A stretch of 64,000 nt of DNA from Caulobacter segnis (GCF_019931575.1 NZ_CP082923.1:930001-994000); one strand, 5' to 3'; positions 8,619 to 17,050 are shown, counted from the stretch's first letter. The notes: generated by a model from the sequence alone, not told the origin. A program made the numbers and translations.

Positions 8619-9164
8619 ATGATGCCGGAGCTTCTGATCGGCTGCGGCAACAGTCGCGACAAGCGGGTGGGCGACCTGTCCGACTGGGCGTGGAAGGATC
8701 TCACCACCCTGGACATCGACCCGCACGCCGGGGCCGACGTCATCCACGACCTCAACGACATCCCCTATCCGTTCCCGGATGACCATTTCGACGAGGTCCA
8801 CGCCTACGAGGTGCTGGAACACACGGGCCAGCAGGGCGACTGGCGGTTCTTCTTCAAGCAGTTCAGCGAGTTCTGGCGCATCCTCAAGCCCGGCGGCCTG
8901 CTGTGCGCCACCTGCCCGTCGATGGCCTCGCGCTGGGTGTGGGGCGATCCGGGCCATACGCGGGTGATCCAGCCCGAGAGCCTGATCTTCCTGCAGCAGC
9001 CGCAGTACGCCCAGGTCGGGATCACCTCGCTGACCGACTATCGCGCGGTCTACCAGGCCGACTTCGACATGCCGTTCACCCAGGACGACGGCGAGACCTT
9101 CAAGTTCGCGCTGCGGGCGGTGAAGCCGTCGCGGATCCAGCCGAAGGGCGCGCCGGCGGTCTAG
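8619..9164 (+). CDS. class I SAM-dependent methyltransferase
   Basis: The 181-residue protein begins MMPELLIGCGNSRDK, with the glycine-rich SAM-binding motif at its very N-terminus, followed by LTTLDIDPHAGADVIHDL (the acidic ribose-binding position) and FDEVHAYEVLEHTG. This is the methyltransferase_11-type arrangement also seen in predicted SAM-dependent methyltransferases with unknown targets. Two adjacent ATG codons (8619 and 8622) follow GGGGGA, so the start is good to within one codon. It ends three bases before the stop of the convergent BrkB gene. Confidence 0.85.
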   Translation: MMPELLIGCGNSRDKRVGDLSDWAWKDLTTLDIDPHAGADVIHDLNDIPYPFPDDHFDEVHAYEVLEHTGQQGDWRFFFKQFSEFWRILKPGGLLCATCPSMASRWVWGDPGHTRVIQPESLIFLQQPQYAQVGITSLTDYRAVYQADFDMPFTQDDGETFKFALRAVKPSRIQPKGAPAV

Positions 9165-9167
9165 AGT

Positions 9168-10379
9168 CTAGCGCCCTCGCACCTTCTTCCAGGCTCCGCC
9201 GGCCATGCGCTTCACGCCGCCGGCCTCGCGCTTGATCATCTCCCAGGGATGGAAGGCCAAGCCGACCGTATCGGCCATGGCCGCGCCGCGCGCGCCCATC
9301 GGGCGCTCGGGGCCGGTGGTGGAGTCGACGGCGGTCTGGTGCTCGATCTCGGCGTTCAGCTCGGCCCCGACCAGGATGGCCATGATCGAGAACCACACCC
9401 AGACCATGAAGGCGATCACCGCCCCCAGCGGGCCGTAGGTAGCGTCGTAGTGGGCGATGCGGTTGACATAGACCGAGAAGCCCAGCGAGCCGACCAGCCA
9501 TCCGGCCGAGGCCGCGCCGGCCCCGATCCACACCCAGCGCCAGCGGGCCTGGGCGCGGCTGGGGGCGAAGCGGTAGAGCACGGCGAAGGCCCCGGCGGTC
9601 ATGGCCATCACCAGCAGCCAGCGCAGCGGCGCGACGATCGCGTCCAGGGCCGACAGTCGCGCGGCCTCCAGCAGCAGAGGGGTGACGATCAGCACCCCCG
9701 AGGCCACCGCCGCGTACAGCAGGGCGCAGAAGGTGAAGAGGTAGCTGAGCAGGGTGCGCGGCACGAGGTGGCGCTTCTCGTCCTCGTCATAGGCGATGTT
9801 CAGCCCGTCGAAGAGGGCGCGCATGCTGGCGTTGGCGCTCCAGATCGACAGCAGCAGGGAGAAGGCGAAGGCCAGCCCCAGCTTGGCCTGGCCCTGGCTG
9901 GCCAGCCGCAGCATCTGCTCGCCGACGATCTGGACCACGCTGGGCGGGAAGACGCCGCGCATGCCGCGCAGTTGCTCCTCGACGGTCCGCACGTCGGCGA
10001 ACAGGCCGTACATCGAGACGAACGCGCCAATGGCCGGGAACAGGGCCAGAAGGGTGTAGAAGGTCACGCCCCCGGCCACAGCCGGCAGGCGGTCGACACT
10101 GATCTCGCGCCAGGTGCGCCACAGGATGTCGCGCCAGCCGAGCAGGGGGATGTGGCCGGGATGGCGGGCGGCGCGGCCCCGGCGCGGCTCGGCCTGGTCG
10201 AACTCGGCCGGCGGCATGGCGCGGTCCTCCGACAGGCCCGGCGGCGCGTCGATGTGTTCCTCGGTCGGCTTCCGGGGAAGGGCGAACGGCGTCAGGGCCA
10301 GCAGCACGATCCAGGGCGCCAGGTGGTACGGACGCGACTTCAGCCAGGACAGGATCGGACGCGGCGAAGCGTCGGTCAT
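9168..10379 (-). CDS. YihY/BrkB-family inner membrane protein
   Basis: The 403-residue integral membrane protein has one N-terminal hydrophobic segment (WIVLLALTPFALP) and a proline-rich linker. The BrkB core follows: SVDRLPAVAGGVTFYTLLALFP, IWSANASMRALFDGLNIAY, and about six membrane helices up to FMVWVWFSIMAILVGAELNAEIEHQT. The family was once misnamed as RNase BN; its role in transport or envelope integrity is unsettled. The extra N-terminal segment of about 90 residues is longer than in minimal members. The ATG at 10379 gives a normal N-terminus. It diverges from the MOSC gene. Confidence 0.9.
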   Translation of the reverse strand: MTDASPRPILSWLKSRPYHLAPWIVLLALTPFALPRKPTEEHIDAPPGLSEDRAMPPAEFDQAEPRRGRAARHPGHIPLLGWRDILWRTWREISVDRLPAVAGGVTFYTLLALFPAIGAFVSMYGLFADVRTVEEQLRGMRGVFPPSVVQIVGEQMLRLASQGQAKLGLAFAFSLLLSIWSANASMRALFDGLNIAYDEDEKRHLVPRTLLSYLFTFCALLYAAVASGVLIVTPLLLEAARLSALDAIVAPLRWLLVMAMTAGAFAVLYRFAPSRAQARWRWVWIGAGAASAGWLVGSLGFSVYVNRIAHYDATYGPLGAVIAFMVWVWFSIMAILVGAELNAEIEHQTAVDSTTGPERPMGARGAAMADTVGLAFHPWEMIKREAGGVKRMAGGAWKKVRGR

Positions 10380-10471
10380 GGAACGCCCTCCAGGCCATGG
10401 AAACCCCGCCGGTTCCGCTCCGTTCCCGCCAAGCCTTGCCATGGAGCGAGTCGGCCCTGATCTTCCGCGTT

Positions 10472-11233
10472 ATGGACGCCCGCATCGCTTCGATCTACCG
10501 CCACCCGGTCAAGGGCTTCACGCCCGAGCGGATCGCCGCCGCCACGCTGGAGGCGGGGGCCTGTTTCCCGTGCGACCGGCTCTACGCGGTCGAGGACGGG
10601 CCCAGCGGCTTCGATCCCGCCGCGCCGGGCCACATCTCGAAGATGAAGTTCACGGTGCTGGCCAAGATCCCCGCCGTCGCCAAGGCCCGCACGGCCTATG
10701 ACGAGGCCACCGGCGTGTTCAGCGCCCGGGCCGAGGGGCGGCCCGACTTCGCCGGCGACCTCGCGACCGACGCGGGGCGGGCGGGGCTGGAGGCTTGGCT
10801 GGCCGACCTGCTGGCCGGCGAGATCACCGGGCCGCTGCGGGTGATCGAGGGACCGGGCGCGCACCGGTTCATGGACAGCAAGTCCGGCTATGTCTCGATC
10901 GTCAACCTGGCCAGCGTCCGCGACCTTGGCCAGCGCCTGGGCATGCACCTTGATCCGCTGCGCTTCCGCGCCAATCTCTATGTCGAGGGCTGGCCGGCCT
11001 GGGTCGAGAACGACTGGACCGGCCGCACCCTGACCATCGGGGCCGCGACCGCCGAGGTCCTGAAACCCATCGTCCGCTGCGCCGCCACCCACGTCGACCC
11101 GACGACCGCCGAGCGCGACGTCGAGCTGGTCAAGGCGCTGTTCGACACCTACGGCCATATGTTCTGCGGGATCTATCTGAACGTGACGGGCAGTGGCCGG
11201 GTGGGCGAGGGGGATGGGGTGGCTGTGGGGTGA
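10472..11233 (+). CDS. MOSC domain protein (YcbX-like)
   Basis: The 253-residue protein has an N-terminal MOSC_N beta-barrel (ASIYRHPVKGFTPERI) and a C-terminal MOSC domain. The conserved cysteine expected to carry or contact the molybdenum cofactor is in KPIVRCAATHVDPTT. MOSC proteins transfer sulfur or bind Mo-cofactor and can reduce N-hydroxylated compounds, as in YcbX and mARC. No separate ferredoxin domain is present. The ATG at 10472 was chosen because the MOSC_N domain starts there; a longer frame begins at 10397. The small toxin gene is next, convergent, three bases beyond the stop. Confidence 0.87.
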   Translation: MDARIASIYRHPVKGFTPERIAAATLEAGACFPCDRLYAVEDGPSGFDPAAPGHISKMKFTVLAKIPAVAKARTAYDEATGVFSARAEGRPDFAGDLATDAGRAGLEAWLADLLAGEITGPLRVIEGPGAHRFMDSKSGYVSIVNLASVRDLGQRLGMHLDPLRFRANLYVEGWPAWVENDWTGRTLTIGAATAEVLKPIVRCAATHVDPTTAERDVELVKALFDTYGHMFCGIYLNVTGSGRVGEGDGVAVG

Positions 11234-11236
11234 ACG

Positions 11237-11530
11237 TCAGGAGAGATGGCTGTCTATGTCCATATTCTGGTGCAGCACGCGTACAATCTCGATGAAGTCG
11301 TCTTGTCGCCGGTGGAAAATGAAATGCGAGCCGGTTGAGCGTCTTCGATAGCCACTCGGAAGATCTTCGTCGAAAGGGCTGAGGTCGGGATTTGCGGCGA
11401 CCAGCGCGATCGTCGCTCGAATTTCCCGCAAATAGGCCAGTGCTCGCCGCCCGCCCCATGTGGCTTTCGAATAGATCCAGATCTCGTCGAAATCACGTTG
11501 CGCGCGAGGCGTGAGCCGATAGGCGCTCAC
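11237..11530 (-). CDS. parE: RelE/ParE-family toxin
   Basis: The 97-residue protein has the compact ParE/RelE pattern: YRLTPRAQRDFDEIWIYS at the start and FHRRQDDFIEIVRVLHQNMD at the end, where the VLH-x-NMD tail is characteristic. ParE toxins poison DNA gyrase, whereas RelE toxins cut mRNA; the ParD-type partner supports ParE. The start ATG overlaps the antitoxin stop by four bases (ATGA), so toxin translation is coupled to antitoxin translation. Confidence 0.9.
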   Translation of the reverse strand: MSAYRLTPRAQRDFDEIWIYSKATWGGRRALAYLREIRATIALVAANPDLSPFDEDLPSGYRRRSTGSHFIFHRRQDDFIEIVRVLHQNMDIDSHLS

Positions 11531-11778
11531 TCTTCGAGGCCTTCCTCTCTAGCTTTATCGGCGATGAAGGCGTCAAGATCGAACTCCTCGGCCACGCCGC
11601 TTTGCTCGCCTTCAAGAAGGGCGGCGCGCAACCGCGCCAACCGCGTTTCGCGATCTTCCAGAAGCCGCAATCCGGCGCGTACAACTTCGCTCGCGGAACC
11701 GTATCGGCCGTCTTCGACCTGCTCGGCGATGAAGGACTGAAAATGCTCGCTGAGCACGATGGACGTGTTCTTGGTCAT
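11527..11778 (-). CDS. parD: ParD-family antitoxin
   Basis: The 83-residue protein begins MTKNTSIVLSEHFQSFIAEQ, a ribbon-helix-helix DNA-binding N-terminus, continues with the family block YGSASEVVRAGLRLLEDRE, and ends in an acidic tail (FDLDAFIADKAREEGLEE) that would wrap the toxin. It should neutralise ParE and repress its own operon. A palindrome lies 25 bases upstream of its start. The pair sits between the MOSC gene and prmC without other mobile signatures. Confidence 0.92.
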   Translation of the reverse strand: MTKNTSIVLSEHFQSFIAEQVEDGRYGSASEVVRAGLRLLEDRETRLARLRAALLEGEQSGVAEEFDLDAFIADKAREEGLEE

Positions 11779-11802
11779 GGCCAGCTCCGGTCGTCCCCAA
11801 AA

Positions 11803-11819
11803 GTACCAAAAACTGGTAC
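11803..11819. promoter_or_regulatory. palindrome upstream of parDE
   Basis: GTACCAAAAACTGGTAC has 6-base inverted arms with a 5-base centre. It lies just upstream of parD in the short gap to prmC and is a good candidate ParD autoregulatory operator. Confidence 0.5.
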
Positions 11820-11866
11820 CTCATTCAATCTCGCCTCCGGAACCTCAAAGCGCTAAATCCCCCGTC

Positions 11867-12736
11867 ATGACCCTGACCCTCGTCAAAGCCTGGACCGCCG
11901 CCAAGGATCGTCTGAAGGACGCCGGCATCGATCAGCCGTCGATCGATGCGCGCCTGATGCTGGAGGTGGCCGCCAATGTCACCCGCACCGAGATCGTCAC
12001 CGATCCCTATCGCGAACTCACCGAGGCGCAGATCGCGACGCTCGAGGAATATCTGGCCCGCCGGGCCAAGCGCGAGCCGGTCAGCCACATCATCGGGCGC
12101 AAGGGCTTCTGGAAGATCCTGCTGCAGGTGAACAAGGACGTCCTGACCCCGCGTCCCGAGACCGAGGTCATCGTCGACGAGGTGCTGAAGGCCTTCCCCG
12201 AGCAGATGCCGTTCTCGATGCTGGACCTGGGCGTGGGCTCGGGCACGATCCTGCTGGCGGTGCTGGCCGAGCGTCCGGCCGCCAAGGGCCTGGGCGTGGA
12301 TGCTTCCAGCGAGGCCTTGGCCGTGGCGCGCGACAACGCCGCCAACCTGGACCTCAACACGCGCGCGGCGCTGATGCACGGCGACTGGACGGCGGGGCTG
12401 GGCGACGCGGGCTTCGACCTGGTGGTCTCCAACCCGCCCTACATTCCGACGGCGGTGATCGACACCCTGGAGCCGGAGGTTCGCGACCACGAGCCGCGCC
12501 TGGCCCTGGACGGTGGGACCGACGGCCTGGACGCCTACCGCCTGCTGGCGCCGGAGATCCTGCGGGTGCTGAAGCCCGGCGGCATGTTCGCCGTCGAGAT
12601 CGGCCACGACCAGTCCAAGGACGTCGAGGCGCTGTTCAAGGCCGCCGGCGCGCGGGAGGTTCGGACGGTCAAGGACCTGTCGACGCACGACCGCGTTGTG
12701 GTCGGGGTGAAAAATCCCTTGGAAACCGGGGCGTGA
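11867..12736 (+). CDS. prmC: release factor glutamine N5-methyltransferase
   Basis: PrmC (HemK) methylates the glutamine of the GGQ motif in release factors RF1 and RF2. The 289-residue protein has the N-terminal helical domain with REPVSHIIGRKGFW, the SAM site LDLGVGSGTILLAVLAE, and the catalytic NPPY motif in VVSNPPYIP. The ATG at 11867 is used because an upstream extension to 11759 would run through the parD promoter. prmC is often next to prfA, but here prfA is about 10 kb away on the other strand. Confidence 0.93.
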   Translation: MTLTLVKAWTAAKDRLKDAGIDQPSIDARLMLEVAANVTRTEIVTDPYRELTEAQIATLEEYLARRAKREPVSHIIGRKGFWKILLQVNKDVLTPRPETEVIVDEVLKAFPEQMPFSMLDLGVGSGTILLAVLAERPAAKGLGVDASSEALAVARDNAANLDLNTRAALMHGDWTAGLGDAGFDLVVSNPPYIPTAVIDTLEPEVRDHEPRLALDGGTDGLDAYRLLAPEILRVLKPGGMFAVEIGHDQSKDVEALFKAAGAREVRTVKDLSTHDRVVVGVKNPLETGA

Positions 12737-12901
12737 ACCGTTAGACGAGTCATGTCCCCTTCCAGATCGCCAGGTGACGGGAAAAGCAGACGTCGTTGAC
12801 GCCTTCGGTGTCGGACGAATGCGATGCTCCCCTGGCAGGCGCGCCCGGTCCGCCGGTCGCCGCGCCGCAAAGAGCAGGGCGGGGGCTCTACGGAAACCAG
12901 T

Positions 12902-12940
12902 GTCTCTGAAAACTCCCCAGGGTTCGACCCGCCCAGAGAC
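12902..12940 (+). other. stem-loop in the leader of the DUF4167 gene
   Basis: GTCTCTG at 12902-12908 pairs with CAGAGAC at 12934-12940, and a nested GGGTTCGACCC lies at 12920-12930. It is 58 bases before the start codon and probably within the transcript. The rest of the 261-base gap before the gene shows nothing clear. Confidence 0.4.
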
Positions 12941-12997
12941 CAGCAAGGCCGGACGCGCCAGCATAAGACTGACCTCCGGACAGGTTCAGAAGAGAAC

Positions 12998-14101
12998 ATG
13001 AGAGATTTCAAAGGCATGAAGCGCCAGCGCGGCCGCAACAATCGCGGCGGCAACGGCGGCAAGCCTCAGCAGCACAACGCCAATCGCGCCTTCGACTCGA
13101 ACGGCCCTGAGGGCGTGAAGGTGCGCGGCGCGGCCCAGAGCGTCTATGAGAAGTACCAGCAGCTGGCCCGCGACGCCTCGTCGTCCGGCGACCGCGTGCT
13201 GGCCGAGAACTACCTGCAGCATGCGGAGCACTATTTCCGCGTCCTGCGCGCCATCCAGCCGAATCGTCCGGTGTCCGACATCGTCGGCAAGGACGTCTAC
13301 GCCGCCTACGAGATCGACTTCGAGGCCGAGCCGCCGGAAGAGCCCGAGGTCGTCGAGACCCCGGCTCAGGCCGAGGGCCAGGGCGAAGGCGGCGAGGGCG
13401 GCGAAGGCGGCGAACAGCGCCGTGACCGCTTCGAGAGCCGTGACCGCAACCGCGACGGCCGCGACCGTGACCGCAATCGCGACGACCGCAACCGTGACGG
13501 CGAAGGCCGCCGCGACCGCTGGCGCGACCGCGACGACCGTCCTCGTGATGATCGGCCCCGTGACGATCGCCCGCGTGACGACCGCCCGCGTGACGATCGG
13601 CCTAGGGATGATCGTCCCCGCGACGATCGCCCGCGTGACGACCGTCCTCGTGAGGACCGCTTCCGTGATCGCGACGACCGTCCCCGCGACGACCGTCCGT
13701 CCGCCGCCGAGGGCGAGCAGCCGCAAGGCGAGAGCGGCGAGCGCGAAAGCCGTCGCCGCGACCGCAATCGCAACCGCGACCGTGATCGCGACTGGCAGCC
13801 GCGCGGCGAGCGCGATCCGCTGGCCGTGATCGAGCCGGAAGCCTCGCCCCTGCCGTCGTCCAGCGACGCCCCGGCGGGTGAAGGCTCGCCGCTGCTGCGC
13901 GGCCAGGACGGCGACGTCAGCCACGCCCCGGCCTTCCTCGGTCGCAAGACCGGGCGGGCCGCGCCCGAGGCCGCTCCGGCCGCCGAGGCCCCCGCGGCCG
14001 AAGGCGGCGAGGAGGCCAAGAAGCCCCGCCGCCGCCGCGCCCCGCGCAGCTTCGAGGCGGGCGAGGGCGCTCCGGCCGGTTCGGAGTCCGAGGACGCCTG
14101 A
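12998..14101 (+). CDS. DUF4167 protein with an Arg/Asp repeat region
   Basis: The 367-residue protein begins with a basic RGRNN/RGG-like segment. The conserved DUF4167 domain follows (VKVRGAAQSVYEKYQQLARDA, SSGDRVLAENYLQHAEHYFRV). After an acidic Gly/Glu stretch comes a long low-complexity region rich in Arg and Asp. In it, RDDRP is repeated eight times exactly between 13529 and 13648, and the repeat then decays. The tail is Ala/Pro-rich with KKPRRRRAPRS. The composition suggests an RNA- or nucleic-acid-associated disordered protein, but the family has no established role. The ATG at 12998 fits the usual family N-terminus. A strong terminator follows. Confidence 0.85.
   Translation: MRDFKGMKRQRGRNNRGGNGGKPQQHNANRAFDSNGPEGVKVRGAAQSVYEKYQQLARDASSSGDRVLAENYLQHAEHYFRVLRAIQPNRPVSDIVGKDVYAAYEIDFEAEPPEEPEVVETPAQAEGQGEGGEGGEGGEQRRDRFESRDRNRDGRDRDRNRDDRNRDGEGRRDRWRDRDDRPRDDRPRDDRPRDDRPRDDRPRDDRPRDDRPRDDRPREDRFRDRDDRPRDDRPSAAEGEQPQGESGERESRRRDRNRNRDRDRDWQPRGERDPLAVIEPEASPLPSSSDAPAGEGSPLLRGQDGDVSHAPAFLGRKTGRAAPEAAPAAEAPAAEGGEEAKKPRRRRAPRSFEAGEGAPAGSESEDA
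13529..13648 (+). repeat. in-gene tandem repeat of 15-base units encoding RDDRP
   Basis: Eight consecutive 15-base units each encode Arg-Asp-Asp-Arg-Pro, with synonymous differences between units (CGTGACGATCGCCCG, CGTGACGACCGCCCG and others). Degenerate copies follow to about 13700. The repeat is coding, not a CRISPR array. Confidence 0.9.
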
Positions 14102-14123
14102 TCCTCCGACCATCGACCTTTCG

Positions 14124-14155
14124 AAGGGGAGTCGCGAAAGCGGCTCCCCTTTTTG
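14124..14155 (+). terminator. rho-independent terminator after the DUF4167 gene
   Basis: AAGGGGAGTCGC at 14124-14135 pairs with GCGGCTCCCCTT at 14140-14151 around a GAAA tetraloop, followed by a T run. A textbook intrinsic terminator. Confidence 0.9.
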
Positions 14156-14301
14156 TTTTCCATCGGCGGCGAGGGCGCTCCGAGAACGCCGTTACGGTGC
14201 GACAAACCGCCAAGGCCTCAAATCATAAGGCATAGCTAGTATTGCTAGATAGGCGACAACTTCGGCGATAGGGTCGGGTTCTCGACAGGGCGGAGCCGTC
14301 A

Positions 14302-15366
14302 ATGGCCGGAGCGGGTAAGCTTACCCCTGGTGCAAAAGCGTCGGATACACGTCGCGGGGCCAAGGCGGCCGCCGTCGACGCGCGTTATCGCGCCATCGTT
14401 GACACCGCGGTCGACGCCATCGTGGTGATCGACGAACGGGGCCGAATCTCGGCCTTCAACCCCGCCGCCGAGCGCCTGTTCGGCTACATGGCCGGGGAGA
14501 TGGTTGGCCAGAACGTCAACCGCCTGATGCCAGAGCCGTATCACGGCGAGCACGACGGTTATCTGGCGCGCTATCGCGAGACCGGCGAGCGCCGGATCAT
14601 CGGCATCGGGCGCGAGGTCAGCGGCCTGCGCAGCGACGGGACGACCTTTCCGCTGGAGCTGTCGATCGCCGAGTGGTGGGACGGGGGCAAGCGCTTCTTC
14701 ACTGGCGTGATGCGCGACGTCACCGATCGCCGCCGCGCCGAGGAGCTGCAGCGGCTGATGATCAACGAGCTGAATCACCGGGTGAAGAACACCCTGGCCA
14801 CGGTGCAGTCGGTGGCCGGCCAGACCCTGCGCAACGCGACCGACCTGGGCGACGCCCGTGATTCCCTGACCACCCGGCTGCTGGCCCTGGCGCGCGGCCA
14901 CGACATCTTGACCCGCGAAAGCTGGGACGGCGCCGAGCTGGCCGACATTGTCGGCTCGGTGGTGTCCGCCCACGGCGACGCCGGGCGCTTCGTGCTGGAC
15001 GGCCCGGCCGTACGCCTGGCGCCCAAGGCGACCCTGGCGCTGTCGATGGCGCTGCACGAACTGATGACCAACGCGGCCAAGTATGGCGCGCTGTCCAACG
15101 CGGACGGCCAGGTGTTGCTGACTTGGCGTCGCGAGCGCGAAGAGTCCGGCGAGCGGCTACAATTGAGGTGGGAGGAAACCAATGGGCCGTCTGTCAGCGC
15201 GCCGACACGCCAGGGCTTCGGCACCCGTCTCATCACCGGCGGCCTGGCGCGGGAACTTGGCGGTGAGGTCCGCCTCGACTATCCGCCAGGGGGGGTCGTT
15301 TGCGAGATCGACGCGGAGCTCGCTCGGACCGGCCAGTCGAACCGCTTCATCCGCGGCGCGGCCTGA
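14302..15366 (+). CDS. PAS-domain HWE/HisKA_2-type sensor histidine kinase
   Basis: The 354-residue soluble kinase has a PAS domain (YRAIVDTAVDAIVVIDERGR to VMRDVTDRRRAEELQ, about residues 28-150). The HWE-type dimerisation and phosphoacceptor region follows (LMINELNHRVKNTLATVQS), with phospho-His in NHRVKN. The ATP-binding N-box is ALHELMTNAAKYG, then the diagnostic W-x-E in LRWEETNGP and the glycine box GFGTRLITGG. It has no membrane segment and no recognisable FixL-type haem signature. Such kinases feed general stress or light responses in alphaproteobacteria. A receiver domain gene follows almost immediately, in another frame. Confidence 0.93.
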   Translation: MAGAGKLTPGAKASDTRRGAKAAAVDARYRAIVDTAVDAIVVIDERGRISAFNPAAERLFGYMAGEMVGQNVNRLMPEPYHGEHDGYLARYRETGERRIIGIGREVSGLRSDGTTFPLELSIAEWWDGGKRFFTGVMRDVTDRRRAEELQRLMINELNHRVKNTLATVQSVAGQTLRNATDLGDARDSLTTRLLALARGHDILTRESWDGAELADIVGSVVSAHGDAGRFVLDGPAVRLAPKATLALSMALHELMTNAAKYGALSNADGQVLLTWRREREESGERLQLRWEETNGPSVSAPTRQGFGTRLITGGLARELGGEVRLDYPPGGVVCEIDAELARTGQSNRFIRGAA

Positions 15367-15370
15367 GCCG

Positions 15371-15712
15371 CTGCGAATTCTGGTCGTCGAGGACGAGCTG
15401 TTCGTCGCCATGCTGGTCGAGGACCTGCTGGGCGACCTGGGCTGCAAGGTCGTGGGGCCCGCCGCCTCGGCCCGCGAGGCCGCCCGGGCCGCCGAAGGGG
15501 AGGCCTTCGACTTCGCCCTGCTCGACGTCAATCTGGGCGACGGCCAGACCTCGTTCGAGACCGCCGAGATCCTGCGCCGGCGCGGGGTGCCGTTCGCCTT
15601 CGTCACCGGCTACGGCGACCAGGGGGTGCGCCCCGACCTGCGCGACGCGCCCATCCTGTCCAAGCCCATCGACCCTCGCCAACTGGCGCGGGTGATCGAG
15701 CGGCTGGGGTAG
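15371..15712 (+). CDS. single-domain response regulator with unclear start
   Basis: The reading frame encodes a complete receiver domain of about 113 residues: acidic pair in LVVEDELF, phospho-Asp in LLDVNLGDG, Thr in FVTGYG and Lys in LSKPIDP. The domain begins four bases after the kinase stop. No ATG, GTG or TTG lies at the domain boundary in this frame. The nearest candidates are a CTG at 15371 (used here), or a GTG at 15263 and a TTG at 15257 inside the kinase gene, which would add a non-domain leader. Possibilities are a CTG start coupled to kinase termination, a long overlapping start, or a frameshift that has split a kinase-receiver fusion. The domain call is firm, the start is not. 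Confidence 0.75.
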   Translation: MRILVVEDELFVAMLVEDLLGDLGCKVVGPAASAREAARAAEGEAFDFALLDVNLGDGQTSFETAEILRRRGVPFAFVTGYGDQGVRPDLRDAPILSKPIDPRQLARVIERLG

Positions 15713-15807
15713 AGGACTTTCACATCCTGGGCGCTCCGTCCGATTTGTGGAATTTCCCGCGCGTCTCGACGCGCTAAGGTCCCCGCCAAACAGGTCGGGG
15801 AGACATC

Positions 15808-17049
15808 ATGAAGCGGACGATGCTGGCGCTGGCGGGCGCCTTGCTGCTGGCCAGCGCGACGCCCAGCCTGGCCGAACGCCTGTCGCCCTGGGTCAGCGCC
15901 TGGTCGACCGGCCTGGTCTCCGCCGACGCCGACAAGCCGCCGCCGTTTCCGCAAGGCCCTTTCACGATCCGCGAGGTGGCGCGCCTGACCGCCGGCGGGC
16001 CGCGCGTGCGGCTGCGTCTCTCCAACGCCTTCGGGACCACGCCGCTGCGGATCGACGCCGCCCACGTCGCCCTGTCGGCCGCGCCGGAGAGCGCCGCCAT
16101 CGTCGCCGGCAGCGACCGCAAGGCCACGTTCGACGGCCGCGAGAGCGTGATCATCCCGCCCGGCGCGGTCTGGCTCTCGGATCCCATCGCCCTGCCGGTG
16201 AAGGCCCTGGACCGCCTGGCCGTCAGCCTGGTCCTGCCCGAGGCGCCGGGCCTGTCGACCCAGCACCGCTCGGCCCGCACCACCACCTATCTGGCCGCCG
16301 GCGCGGCGGCCGACGCCGCCGACCTGCCGGGCGCGGCGACCACCCTGATGTGGCTGCAACTGGCCGGGATAGAGGTCGACAACGCCAAGGTCTCGGCGGT
16401 GGCGACGTTCGGCGACTCGATCACCGACGGCAGCGGGGCGGGCGTGAACCGCTACGAGCGCTGGCCCGACGTCCTGGCCGAGCGGCTGCAGGCCGATCCC
16501 CGGACGCGGGGGCTGTCGGTCATCAACGCCGGCATCGGGGCCAACCGCCTGTTGAAGGACGGCTCCAGCCCCAGCGGCCTGGCGCGGCTGGACCGCGATG
16601 TCCTCAGTCAGCCCGGCGTCGCCACCCTGATCGTGCTGATCGGCGTCAACGACATCGGCATGCTGTCGCGCGAGGGGCCGGTGACCCCAGAGGGCCGTCA
16701 GGTGGTGGTCGAGGGGCTGAAGGCCGGCTATCGCCAGGTGATCGAGCGCGCCCACGGCCTGGGGATCCGGGTGGTCGGGGCGACCATCCTGCCGTTCGGC
16801 GGGACCAAGACCTACCGCTCCGACGCGGACGCCGACGCCGACCGCCAGGCCGTCAACGCCTGGATCCGGACCTCGGGCGCCTTCGACGCGGTGGTCGATT
16901 TCGACGCCGCCACGCGCGACCCGGCCGATCCCTCGCGCCTGAAGGCCGAGTACGACAGCGGCGACCTGCTGCACCCGTCCCCGGCCGGCTATCGCGCCAT
17001 GGCGGCGGCGATCCCGCTGTCGATCCTGGCGCCGGCCAAGGGCCGCTAG
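15808..17049 (+). CDS. secreted SGNH/GDSL-type hydrolase
   Basis: The 413-residue protein has a Sec signal peptide (MKRTMLALAGALLLASATPSLA), an N-terminal beta-rich domain of about 180 residues, and an SGNH hydrolase domain. The domain starts at AVATFGDSITDGSG (block I serine) and continues with INAGIGANRLL (block II Gly), VLIGVNDIG (block III Asn) and LLHPSPAGY (block V, catalytic His). It is probably an esterase acting on acylated carbohydrates in the periplasm or outside. The next gene, another predicted carbohydrate esterase, starts two bases after the stop, indicating an operon. Confidence 0.92.
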   Translation: MKRTMLALAGALLLASATPSLAERLSPWVSAWSTGLVSADADKPPPFPQGPFTIREVARLTAGGPRVRLRLSNAFGTTPLRIDAAHVALSAAPESAAIVAGSDRKATFDGRESVIIPPGAVWLSDPIALPVKALDRLAVSLVLPEAPGLSTQHRSARTTTYLAAGAAADAADLPGAATTLMWLQLAGIEVDNAKVSAVATFGDSITDGSGAGVNRYERWPDVLAERLQADPRTRGLSVINAGIGANRLLKDGSSPSGLARLDRDVLSQPGVATLIVLIGVNDIGMLSREGPVTPEGRQVVVEGLKAGYRQVIERAHGLGIRVVGATILPFGGTKTYRSDADADADRQAVNAWIRTSGAFDAVVDFDAATRDPADPSRLKAEYDSGDLLHPSPAGYRAMAAAIPLSILAPAKGR

Positions 17050-17050
17050 G

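Noticed and set aside
12902-12940. tRNA or tmRNA-like element suggested by GGGTTCGACCC before the DUF4167 gene
   Set aside because: Only a T-loop-like piece is present. No acceptor, D or anticodon stems can be drawn, and the flanking arms form a simple short hairpin.
13529-13700. CRISPR-like tandem repeat
   Set aside because: The units are contiguous 15-base coding repeats without spacers and stay in frame within a protein gene.
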